A DNA stretch of 64,000 bases from Isochrysis galbana (Eukaryota; Haptophyta; Isochrysidales; Isochrysidaceae): contig CM030942.1 in assembly GCA_018136815.1 (NCBI GenBank), positions 2,493,546 through 2,557,545 of the forward strand. The letters run 5' to 3'. The notes beneath the pieces were generated by a model. It did not search any database, was not told the DNA's origin, and was given only the letters and a program-made list of their open reading frames with translations. Within the stretch, counting starts at the first letter, position 1; every line of letters begins with the position of its first letter. Made by a program: the position numbers and the translations under genes. This document shows positions 33,334 through 44,600 of the stretch, in pieces.

Positions 33334-33500
33334 AACCATCGTTATAGTTTTAGCGATGGAGCCCTCTCCCAGCCCCCGCGGTCAGCAGTCACGGCACGAA
33401 GATGCCGACCATAGATGCCCGATGCTCCATCATGCTGATATTAGGTCCGCTGATATCATGATATTAGGTCCTCTAGGCCTGATGACCTGAAAAAAAAAAG
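33334..33500 (+). mobile_element. Non-LTR 5'-end-like fragment
   Basis: Begins AACCATCGTTATAGTTTT with an ATGGAGC start at 33355, like the element starts at 17.3, 27.8 and 48.4 kb. The frame is short (about 44 codons), and an A-run at about 33490-33499 may be its tail. Assignment rests on the shared terminus. Confidence 0.35.
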
Positions 33501-33596
33501 ATCTGAAGATTCAGGGCTATACACCTATCGCTATCCAAAGCATTCCACCGCTACTGCACATCAGTCATCGCCCTTCTCTTCCTTCGCTCCGCTCCC

Positions 33597-33720
33597 TCGC
33601 CGTCCCCCCCTCATTCCTTTGTCTTGGGTGTCGGGGCTGCGGCCCTGGTACACTACCAAGGGCCCGGTTTTGGGTGCGTGATCCGGGCAGGCCTTTTGGG
33701 TTGTGTTGCTGGTTAGAGTA
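33597..33720 (-). mobile_element. LINE 3'-UTR-like fragment
   Basis: On the plus strand the words CCGGTTTTGGGTGCG and CCGGGCAGGCCTTTTGG parallel CTGGTTCGGAGTGTGG and CCGGGCAAGCCTTTTGG near 53785-53820, which follow the LINE frame there on the minus strand. Hence a 5'-truncated copy of the same family is likely. Boundaries are approximate. Confidence 0.35.
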
Positions 33721-34980
33721 AGTACCCTGTGTTGCAATCGCCCCAAGGGTTTGTTTTGGTGTGCTTTTGCCGCGTTTACGGGCGCTTTGCGCTTTGCGGC
33801 TTCAGCCGGCTGCGCGTGAGGAGCGACGCGGCAGCCGCGAGCAAGGATCGGAGAAGCGCCGGCGCTCCGCACGCTCTTAGTGCCCCAGCGCGTTCGCTTT
33901 CGTGGTGGTGTGCGGCGGCTGCGGCGCAGCGGGAACGTAGAACGTAGCTGGCTAGCATGGCGGCGGTAGTAGTAGTAAGTCGGTTGTAGGTGGTTGTGGT
34001 TGTGTCGGCCTAGGCTTGCCGCAGTTGATTGTGAAGTCTTGCAGCTGGTGCTTTCTAGTACCCAGATAGGCGAATAGACGGTGTTTGCCACTTCTTGACA
34101 TTGTCGAAGCCATTGTGCACTTTGCGCCCGTTCCGAGATCATATAATGTGGTTTATGATCTCCGGCTGAGGCTCGTTCTAGTCGGTAGTAGTAGGTGTTA
34201 GCCCAGGATCTTCAGATGTTTTTAAGCTGATTTAAGACTCTCAAAAATCTGAAGATGATTTAACACCATCAAGAAGAAGAAGAAACAAATGGGAGCCTTC
34301 ATTACCATTCATTAGCTCAGCCATGAATGGACATGCGCAAGCACACGTGCATGCACATGCAGCCATCGCGCCATACAACATCTTATTCCTTATCTTCACT
34401 TGCATGCACATTGCCATTCGACATCACATCGGCGCTCAGGAACACCATGGACAAGGCCCGCCCCCGAAAGAACAGCAAAAGGGTTCGCGTAGAGGGAGGT
34501 GGAGCCGCAAAAGCACACAGCTAGCGTAGGTGCCCTGATGATAAGAAGCACGCGCGCACTTCGCACACCCTAGGAGGCATGCAACCAACCGATTACTTGG
34601 TGTCCACAAAGTATTAGGTAGGTCCCGAGATTGCCGGTCGCACCGTGGCGGTAGAGGCATATGTACCAGCAGTTGACGCTGTTACGTAGAGGGTGCGTGA
34701 ACATGAGCTTTAGATCACATTGAGGAAAGAGACAGGCTCGTCTCCGACCTGTCGCTAGTTGGATAGCGTGCCGAGCTGCGCGGCATGCACATAGGTGCTG
34801 CAGCTGCTGGGCCAGGCGCTGCTGGAGCCAGCACCGATGGACATGATCTAACTAGATGCAGCGGGCTGTCACAGCAACGCTTACGCCTTGCAGCTTGCTC
34901 TGGTGTTGTTATGGCCTCCCTCTCGAACTGTCTGTTCTCCTCCCCCCATGGGCCCATAGGGTGCGCCTCACGAGGACCAC
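33721..34980. other. Intergenic downstream of the MAP kinase
   Basis: No gene supported. Inverted words ATCTTCAGAT and ATCTGAAGAT occur at about 34208-34256. A CA/TG-rich stretch occurs at 34325-34365. Confidence 0.35.
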
Positions 34981-36855
34981 TCACGCCGGTGGCACCGCCA
35001 TGCCAGGCTGGCGTACTAGACACATCTCGCGCCACACCAGCTCACGCAGTTCCTCCTTGCTAGCGCCTTGCCCTTCGAAGTCCATCTCGATGGAAGGGAC
35101 CTCCGCAGTGTCCTCCGGCGCGTCCTGGTATGCAGCGAGGTAAGGGTGCGCGAGTGCCTCTTCGGCAGTCGGCCGCTTGCGCGGGTCGAACTGCAAGAGG
35201 CTGGAAACCAGGTCGAGCAGCAGCGGTGAAGCAGCCGGGAAGAGTGCGCCGAAGGCGGCGCGCCCGTGCTGCGCCGGAGGCTGGCGAGAGCGGAGCGACG
35301 CGACGTAGCGGACGGCCTATGTATGGTGTCATGATGGGGAGGGAAGTGGAGGTAGGTCGAGGAGCGCAATGGGACCTCCAGCCGCCACGCGGATCGCACC
35401 TGCTCATTCTCAACCTGGGCGAGCTCATCCTTTGTGGGCGCGCCTAGTCTTTCGACGATGAGCTTCAGCTGGTGCAGCGAGTCGCGACCAGGGAACAGCG
35501 CGCGGGCTCCCAGCAGCTCGCCGACAATGCATCCTAGGGACCACATGTCGACGGACGCATCGTAGCGTTGATTCTGCACGAGCAGCTCTGGCGCGCGGTA
35601 CCAGCGCGTCACGACGTATTTGGTGAGGGAACCCAGCCCCGCGCCGCTTCCAACGGCACCCGCCGCCTCCGCGCGACCTGTGATCTCATCGATGTCTGCT
35701 TCTGGAGGCGATCCCTCGCCTTCCTCACCGTGTGCTGAGATATACTCGTCCGAGTTGCGGCCGCCGCCTTGGCCCAAATTGCCTGGCCGACCAATGTACC
35801 TGGCAAGCCCCAGATCGGCGAGTGCGAGCTCGCAATCTCGGTTTAGAAGGATGTTCGTCGGCTTCATGTCGCGGTGCACCACGCCTGCCCGGTGCATGTA
35901 GCGCAAGGCGCGCAAGGCCTACTCACGGGGGAGGGGATGAGTGAGGGGCGATGCACATGCGCAGCGGGGAGAGAAACAGCGCCGAGTCGCGCCCAAAGCG
36001 AGAGATCCCCTTGAATGGTCGCGCGTGCACCTGCCACAGGATGTACTGGATGTGCTCGTCCGAGAGCGGCTGGCCGGAATAGATGACTCGGTGTAGGTTG
36101 GTATCGTAGAGCTTGGTGATTAGATAGACGTCCTTCCACGACGCGGCGCGCAACGAGGTGGGGGGCAGCATGTCGAGCAGGTGAAGAACGTTGGGGTGAC
36201 GCAGCACGCGCAACAGCCGGATCTCGCGGAGCAGCCGTTTGCAGTCCGTCCGGTCGTGGAAGGGGTCGAAGATCTTCTTGACAGCGACGCTGCCTGCGTT
36301 GTTAGCCGAGCCGACAGATGGCTCGGCCGGCGAGCCGCCCTCTCCATTCGCGCGCGTTGCCGCGAGCCAGTCGTCCGCGGACGCGACGATTCCATAGGCG
36401 CCCTTGCCGACGATCGCCTTGAGTACGTATCGGGCGTCTACGTCAAACTGCACGCCTCCCAATACAAAGGTCTGGCTGTCGAAGTGGAGCGCTGAACGGA
36501 GGGCGCTCGCGCTCTCCTCGGCCTCTGATGGCGTTGCAGCGGGCGGCACGTCCCTCTCACCGTCCTGCTCGGCCTGTGGTGTTTCTCCCGGCTGTCTTGC
36601 GGCGACGGGAGCCACAGGCTGCCCTGTCTGCGGCTTGGAGAGGTGTTCCCCGCTGGAGGAGTGGGAGTCTTTCTCTCCCTCCCTCCCTTCCTCCCTCCCT
36701 CCCACGGCCTCGGCAGGCTGCGAGGGAGGCTCAGCAGCAGTGCGGAGCGCGGGGGCGCACAGTGCAGCGGCGGGAGAGGGCGGGGGCCCGCCCAGGTGGG
36801 CGTAGGAAGGCGGCTCGGGCTCGATCACCTTGCGGAACCACTCCCAGAGCGCCAT
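34981..36855 (-). CDS. MAP kinase with TKY activation motif and long N-terminal extension
   Basis: Proline-directed Ser/Thr kinase of the CMGC group. Exons 36031-36855, 35400-35918 and 34981-35316 join in phase 0 and give 559 residues. A Pro/Glu-rich extension (1-140) precedes the kinase core. Core motifs: GKGAYGIV (150-157), VAVKK with catalytic Lys193, VHRDMKPTN with Asp292, DLG in place of DFG (310-312), and VVTRWYRAPE. The phospho-acceptor pair is T374-K-Y376, where most MAPKs have TEY or TDY, and the activation segment carries an insert of about 40 polar residues before it. A second insert lies between the glycine loop and Lys193. The C-lobe has LLQFDPRKRPTAEEALAHPY and a short tail. The start is the first ATG (36853-36855), in a GA-rich leader. 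Substrates are unknown. Confidence 0.88.
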
Positions 36856-37596
<741 letters not shown>

Positions 37597-37966
37597 GCAG
37601 CGAACCTTTGCATATCCAGTCCACGTTGTTGAGGAATTGAAGCGGAAGGGAGAGGAGGAGAGAGCGACGGCGGGCCGCGAGCGACGACGGGCGACGGGCA
37701 CCTCCTCCTCCAGCGGAGTACTATAAAACTCACCTTAGGAGTACGAAGCTATTCTTGGAGAGTGCCCTGAGGGCTCCCGATCGATCCCCAGGCGATCTTA
37801 AATGGGAAATTCCCAATACGGTGCTGGGTTGGGCCCGGCCAGAGTTTCGCGAAATTTCTAACGAATTTGGGGGACCAACCCAGCCCCGAAATTTGACCGA
37901 AATATTGTGGGGCGCTCAAACACTATGTGAAGATGTGAAGGTGGCTCTAAAGGTTTTTACAGAGAC

Positions 37967-38233
37967 CCTGGATGGGAAATACGGTGCCGGGGCCTGCAAA
38001 TACAGCCAAATACATATGTATTTGGCCGGAGGCCAAATACATTTCAAATACATTCGAGGCCTACAACCCAGGACGCGCTTCAAATACAGCCAAATACATA
38101 TGTATTTGGCCGGAGGCCAAATACATTTCAAATACATTCGAGGCCTACAACCCAGGACGCGCTTCAAATACAGCCAAATACATATGTATTTGGCCTCTGG
38201 CCAAATACGGTAAATACGTATTTCCCATCTAGG
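37967..38233. repeat. MITE-like element with palindromic CAAATAC minisatellite
   Basis: Ends are inverted: CCTGGATGGGAAATACGGT at the left (37967-37985) and, reverse-complemented, CCTAGATGGGAAATACGT at the right (38216-38233). Inside are about 2.7 copies of an 84-bp unit that contains the palindrome CAAATACATATGTATTTG and a GGCCGGAGGCC word. A relative with the same right end is at 58889-58997. No coding content. Confidence 0.65.
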
Positions 38234-38360
38234 ACAGAGACGGGAGACGGGAGACGGGGAGTGGGGGGGTGGGGGGGGGGGAGTTTCGTGGTTCGTGGGG
38301 GGCGAGTCAGATCTCGAAGCGCGCATATGGGCAGGAAGGGCGAGGTGGCCCAGAGGGGCT

Positions 38361-38776
38361 TCATGAGGGGCAACTCTTTGACCCTAGGGGGGGAATGGAT
38401 TCTAACGCGGCTAAAAGCTCAATCTCTGTGACAGTCCAGTGGCGTTCCGCGGGGCTCAAGCTACGGCCGTAATATGCGACCACGCGCTCGCGTCCCTCGT
38501 CGTCCCTTTGGGCTAGGATGCCGGCTATGCCGAGTTTACTAGCGCCATCGGTCTTGACAATGAACGGACGGTCTTCTCGAGGAGGGGCGACAATCGGCTC
38601 CTCGGAGATAGCTTTCTTGAGGTCCTCAATAGCCAGGCGGCAAGCCTCCGTCTGCGACTCGGACGCGACGTCGCACCCCTTGCGCGTGAGTGAGGTCAGT
38701 GACGCGGCACGAATAGCAAAGCGACGAATGAAACGGCGGTAGTAAGAACACAGCCCTAGAAAAGAGCGAACGGTCC
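38361..38776 (-). mobile_element. Ty3/Gypsy pol fossil fragment
   Basis: Part of the reverse transcriptase-RNase H junction: SFLGLCSYYRRFI, FIVKTDGASKLGIAGIL and AERHWTVTEIELLAALES. It is related to, but clearly diverged from, the large element that starts nearby in the opposite orientation. A truncated fossil; the other parts of this copy are absent. Confidence 0.85.
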
Positions 38777-38793
38777 AACTATTGTTATGTTGT

Positions 38794-38946
38794 ATTCCTG
38801 CCCATCTGAAGGCTGTAGGCATGAATATTCGTGTAAGGTACGCGCTCACAATTACAATTGAACAGTTACCCGTGTTGCCGCTGACGCACAAGACACACAG
38901 ATTCGGATTCCCCATGGTCTCAAATCCAGGTTTGCAGATTTTGGTC
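38794..38946. repeat. About 155-bp repeat, inverted copy at 53538-53693
   Basis: From TTCCTGCCCATCTGAA to CAGGTTTGCAGATTTTGG, almost the same sequence as 53538-53693 in the other orientation, with few differences. Both copies keep one open frame (a NPNLCVLCVSGNTGNCSIVI peptide), so it may be part of a mobile-element gene. The copies join different neighbours. Confidence 0.7.
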
Positions 38947-38953
38947 TCGAAAT

Positions 38954-41434
38954 TTGCGATTCGAATTTTGTTTTGCTGTCACTATAATTGTTGGCTCGTT
39001 TAAGGTAATAAACCGGCATGACTTCGACTTCTCGTTCTGCAGTCGCTCTGCGAGACTCTCTCTCTCTCTCTCCGTCCGCATCTCCTCGGCCGACGACAGG
39101 AAGATTCGTCCAAAACATTCTCCGGTCCCAAGATGTCTCGTGGGGGGTCTCTCCGCGCTCCGCGAGAGAAAGGACGCGATCTCGCTCCGAGATTGGCCTC
39201 GCGCCCTCCCACGCTGCCCCGCCGTGCCCTCGGTCCCTCGCCCCCCCCGCGGCAGGTTCTTTCCCTCGGCGTGCCGTCCGTCGCCTCCGGCCCTCTTCTC
39301 TTACCTTCTCTTGTTGTCATCAAATCCGCCTCCACCTCCATCCGATGATGGCGGCGAGAATGTTTTGCCTCCGCCACCGCCGCTCCCTCGCTCCTCATCG
39401 AAATCTAACAAGACTCGTAAGGACAAGAAGAAGAACCGCCGCCGCCGCCGCGACAGCTCCCCTACCTCTTCGTCCTCCTCGTCCTCGTCTCCGGTCTCCA
39501 GCCAGCGTTCGTCTAACTCCTCGTCGACCAGCGATTCGGATTCCGATGGATCATCCGAGTCTACGGACTCGCGCCGCAAGCCTCGCCGCGCCAAGGGTGG
39601 CCACTATGCCGCCGCCGCCAAAGGCTATAATACTCGGGAGGGACGGCCGTCTATGATGGCCCCCGAAGGTTTACACTCTAACTCTCGTCGATCTCTCCGC
39701 CCCCACGCCTCTAAGTCTAAGTCTGGCCATAAGGGTACCCGGGAGAGTCGACGTCACGCTAAGCGCCACGCCACTCCTCCCGCGGACCCAGCCCTGTCTG
39801 ATGAGCCGGACATTCTTGAACAATGGCTACGACACTATGGGCGCCACGGCAAGGCCTACTCCGACTCCGCTAATGCCCCACTCGAATACCAGGTGATGGC
39901 GGCCCGTGAGGTCCCCTCTGGTGAGTCCTGGCATGCCCGCATCATCTATACGACTCGCACTCTTACGAAGTGGGTGCGCGCTCGTACGTTCGTCCGCACT
40001 AAGGGCGGCACTCGCGATGCTAAGTCTAGCCTCGAGAGCCTGCAGTCGCTACGCTTCCCCGCCGACCTTCGCTCTACCGATCCGAACAAGGCTGCTGCTT
40101 CCTGGGACGGATTTCGAATGCAACTGATCCGCGCACTCGAGGGCTCACTCACCTCGGGCGTGGACTGGCAGGACGCTCTCAATGGCCTCCTCCTCGCCGC
40201 TCGCGATCCAAAGAAGGGCCATCCTCGCATCATGGCCTATGTTCTCGATGCGGTTAGGGACTCGGTTCTCTGCGCTAACCCGTGCTTGCATGCCGACGTG
40301 CTGATCGCAAAGTGCGACCAATCATTCGCCGCCGGGGCAAAAGGTTTCGCCAAAGAGACTGCGTCCGCGGAATGGGACCGTTGCACCACGCGCTCGGAGG
40401 GCGAGGACTTAGTGACTCTGGCCACTCGCGTGACCGACGCCTTCGTTCGCAAAATGAATGACCCGACGGTGACGGCAGCTAACGTCTTCAAGTTCCCTGC
40501 CTTCACGCACGAAATCAACGAGAGATTCGACGCCTGCGTCAAAGCCGACGAAAGCGACCGCGCACGGGGAGCGGAGAACTCGTTCGAGTTCCTCAAAGCG
40601 TGGAAGCGAGGCATAGAGGCGGTTGCCGCCGGAGACGCGCCGCATCACTCGCTGTCTTGCATCTCGATCGCGCGCATGGTGTTGGCTCCAGCGGAGCAGG
40701 CACGTGCTGAGGCTTCGCGGAGCAGCAAGCAGGCGGACGGTCCGCTCACAATCGCCCACATCGACGACGTCGTCCGGATGGTTAAGGACCGCCTGGGTTC
40801 CTCGAAGCCAGCTCCGGACAAAAGCGACAAACCCTCGGCCGCTACCTCAGGAAGCGGCCGCGGCTCCGATACTCGAAATAATCGCAATGGAGATCGGTCC
40901 CACCAGGGACGCACCGACCACACCAGGGAGCCGCCTCCCAAGTTGGAGGGTGGACTCCCACCTCTCGACACACCGCCATCGCAAAAGAGCCGCCGCTGCG
41001 CGCCGCCTTCGGACAACCTTTGCCATCCCGAGGGCGCCAAATGGGATTTGGAATCTTGGCGTAATGCTAAGGTAGATTTCGACCCGATGTCACGCTACTG
41101 TGGGCACGCTGACCTGGCTGCTTCATTCGCCAGGGCCCGTCCGACCGACGCGTCTATGAAGGTGCCCCGCACGCAGCGCCCTACGTCTGAGGGCGGCGTA
41201 TGGACCACAGCCACCGGCTGTGCGTATTGTGCCTTCCGCCCCGCTCCTCCCGATCACGATACGGCCCGTCCCGACCACCCCGACAATTGGCGATATGGGA
41301 CAGGCGATGGCGCCCATTCGCCGTACTACTGCCAGCCGTTCATTCGCTTCCTTTGCGAGGGCGAGCCGGAGATCCCCGACGCCCACCGCGCCTACCTTCG
41401 TCGTCTCGTCGTCCTCGGCCGCAACCGCCGTTAG
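38954..41434 (+). mobile_element. Gag-like part of the Gypsy element
   Basis: An open frame of about 826 codons (the true start may be downstream). The N-terminal third is Ser/Arg/Lys-rich low complexity. The middle, with RDPKKGHPRI and FVRKMNDPT stretches, is helical as in capsid regions. The C-terminal third has several Cys and His residues (SRYCGHADL, TGCAYCAF), but I see no classic CCHC knuckle. The call rests on position before pol. Confidence 0.6.
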
Positions 41435-41617
41435 GGAATAGGCGAGGCCGCCGCCATATGCTTCGTTGACTTCTCAATTCCTCGGCGGCCTGGACCGCCA
41501 CCCCTTTCGCTTCTCGATACTTCTGTCACTCCCGTTCGCGTTTCATTTCGTGCCTCTAATGTTTCGCCCCTCCGATCTACGAGCTCGCCGTCCCTCGGAC
41601 GGCTGAGCAAAGCCTTC

Positions 41618-44600
41618 TTGTTGTCGTTCCAACCTGGGGATACTACCCTAGGTTGCGATCCCGTCGTTCCCGAAGTTCGCGTTTTCGTTTCAGTCGTTCA
41701 ATCGATCCGGAGTCACCCTCATCTGCTCATATGTGGTGGGGACGATTCGACTCCGGGAGTTCCGTTCTCTCTCGCCGTTCGTTCGCTACCTCCTTCGTCG
41801 CTCTCGTCGTTCTCGAATCATTCGTTCAATGCTCTCGATTTCGAGCGCTCAACGCTAATTCTTGCCTTGAGCTCCGTCGCTGCCGATCCGTCTGCTGTCG
41901 CCAGTCAAATCTTGGATGGACTGGCCAATTCGTTCCCTCGAGACTCGCCTTTAAGCTGCCTTGACCGTGCTAGCGAGGTTAGCCCCTCCGGATGGACGGT
42001 GGCCTACACCCTCGCTGTTCGCCGTTGGCTCGCGCCGCCTACGATGGTTGCACCAACCCGATTGGGTTGGCGACCGCTATCGACTAGCTTGTTTGATGAA
42101 TCTTCCTTAGCTGACGAAGGGGTGTTCGCCAACATACCCTCCGTCGTGCAACGCGCATTCCGCCGATTGTTCCGTTCTCGACCCGCTCTATTCTCGTCCG
42201 ACTCTCTTCCGGCCGTCGTGTCCCGTTCTTTTCAGATGGTTCGCACCTTGGCCGCCGCGTCTCCGTCCATTCCGGTCACTCGCAGTCCCGTTTCCGTTTC
42301 CGCTGTCGTTCCGCTCTGCCAGCTTTCAGTGTGCTTGACTTTGGTTCCGGCCGCTGAAGATTTGCTCGTACATCTCGCGCGCACTCGCCCTTCCTTGAAG
42401 GAGGGCGAGACCCTCTCGTACGTTATCGATCTCGCTTTCCAACGCGCCGCCGCCCACGGTGCCGCGCACGTAATGCCGAAAGATATTGCCGAGGCGGCGC
42501 AGCTTGTTCTGCGCCCTAGCCGATCGCCTGAGTCTCCAGCTCAGGTGCTACCTATCCACTTCGACGAAATTTGTGTCACACTCAGAGACGTAAGGCGTGA
42601 CGTCGAGGCCGTGCAGACCGACGGCATCTCGCCTCCTCGCGTCTTGATTATCGGCGAGACGAGTGGAGTAGTCTCGTCCATGTTTTTGCTTGCTGGCGCT
42701 GATGTGGCGACGTGCGATTTGTTTCCGTCCGACGTCGACTACGTTCCGCACTTCGAAGGGGACGCGGATCTCGTCCAAGACCTCGGATGGGACTTGATTA
42801 TCGCGCACCCGCCGTGTACCTATCTCTCGAACGCTGGCTTAAGGTGGATCCACTCCAACCCGCAGCGCATGTCCGATACGATCTCCGCCGCAAAGCAATT
42901 CCGCCGTCGCCTGAACGCCGGGGCTCCGTTTCTAGCGGTGGAAAACCCGAAAATGCACCACTACGCTAAGTCTCTACTCGGGGGTATCGAAGCTACGCAA
43001 TATGTCCATCCATGGCAACATGGAACGGGGCACACTAAGGCTACGGGACTCTACCTTTCGCCCAACCTTCCTCCGCTCATGCCGACTTGCATTGTTCCTG
43101 GTCGCCAGCACGCAATGGCAAACCTTCCCATGTCCCCTCATCGCGGCTCGATGCGCAGCCGCACCTACGTGGGCATCGCCGGTGCGATGGCGATGCAGTG
43201 GATGCCCGTCGTTTTGGACTATTGTCGCCGTACTCCTTCTCGTCCGGCCACGTCCGCCGCCTCTCTCCTATCTCTAGCGCGCGATCGACAATCCAGCCAA
43301 GTGGCTCAGGCTGGTTCCAGTTCCAGTTCCGAGCCTTCGAATGTTTCGAGTGTCGCCGCGATTGATATGGAGTGGCGGCCGTGGCTAGGATCGCCCCGCT
43401 CGTCGTTGTTGCCCGCCCGTCCAGCTCGAATGATTCGCAGGGTCCGCAACCGCTGGCGTATATGGACGGCGGTGCGCGGTGCGCAAGGCTTGATCTCGTA
43501 TGCCTGGTTGCCATTGTCTCCATCGCTGGCTTCGGCGCTCGATGCGGAAGTCCGCCTTCACTCGTCCGCGGTAGAGGAGGAGGCGTTGCCGATCCTTGCT
43601 CCCTCTCCCTCTCCCTCGTCCTCATTGCCGTTCGTTCCAATGCCTCCTCTCTTGGAGACGTGTGCCTCCGTTTCCTTTCCGGACACGTTCATGCCAGAGG
43701 GCTGGCATGCTGCCTTGCGTCTTACCTGGTCGGACCAGGAACGCCTCGCTCTTCTCCCTACGCCGCCATGTCGCCTAGGCTTGGGTGCCCTGCCGGACTC
43801 GCACCCACCGCTGCCTCCGCTCGATCGCCCTGCTCGCCGCTCCGTTGCTGACGTCATTGCCGACCATAGGCAGCGGCACGCCGCCTTCGTTCCCTCGGGT
43901 TTCACACCTGCTCTCAACCAGCCTGCTGTCGTCGCTTCTTTGACCAGGGAGGTACCGGCGAGGCTTGTCTCCGACACGCCGCCAAGCCTATACCCCCGCC
44001 ACTGCCTGTACGTTCGCGATCTCATCGTTTGCCGTCACTCCGCCACGGGCCCTACTCGTTATATCGTCGATTCCGCCCTCGCCGTCAACAAGACTCTAGC
44101 CGACACGGGAGCCGGTCCCTCGGTTGTAACCACCGAGCTGTTGGCCACATTGCCCCGCGACGCTTGCGTCTTGCTCGAACACGCTTCGGACCGACCTGCC
44201 GTTGTCGGACCGGATGGTAACCCCCTCCGTACCCGCGGCTACGCCACGTTGGTCTTCTCTCTCTCCGGTGTCGAATTCCGACACCGTTTCCTCGTCGTCG
44301 AAGGCGCACCTATGCTTCTCCTGGGAAACGATTTCCTGGAAGCATACGCCGCCTGTATCGAACTGTCGCCGGATGCTGGGCGTGATAGCCGCTTGACCCT
44401 TATGGTCAACAATCGTCGCGTTCCGTCCCTCGTCTCCACTCGCCCTCGTCTCTCCTCTGCACCGCTTGTCGCCGTGATCCCCGCCGACTCGCCACGGGCA
44501 GAGGAGTCGTCGCTCGTTCCTATCTCGGACAACGTTTCATCCCGCCAGGCTCACGGCGAGTCGCCGCCGGCAATGTCGACTTCGGTTCCATTGCCCCCTC

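Noticed and set aside
37996-38220. CRISPR array
   Set aside because: Repeat units are 84 bp, tandem, without unique spacers, and the genome is eukaryotic.
42620-43260. Phage or bacterial contamination as source of the methyltransferase-like domain
   Set aside because: It lies inside one continuous retroelement frame with Gypsy protease, reverse transcriptase and integrase downstream.
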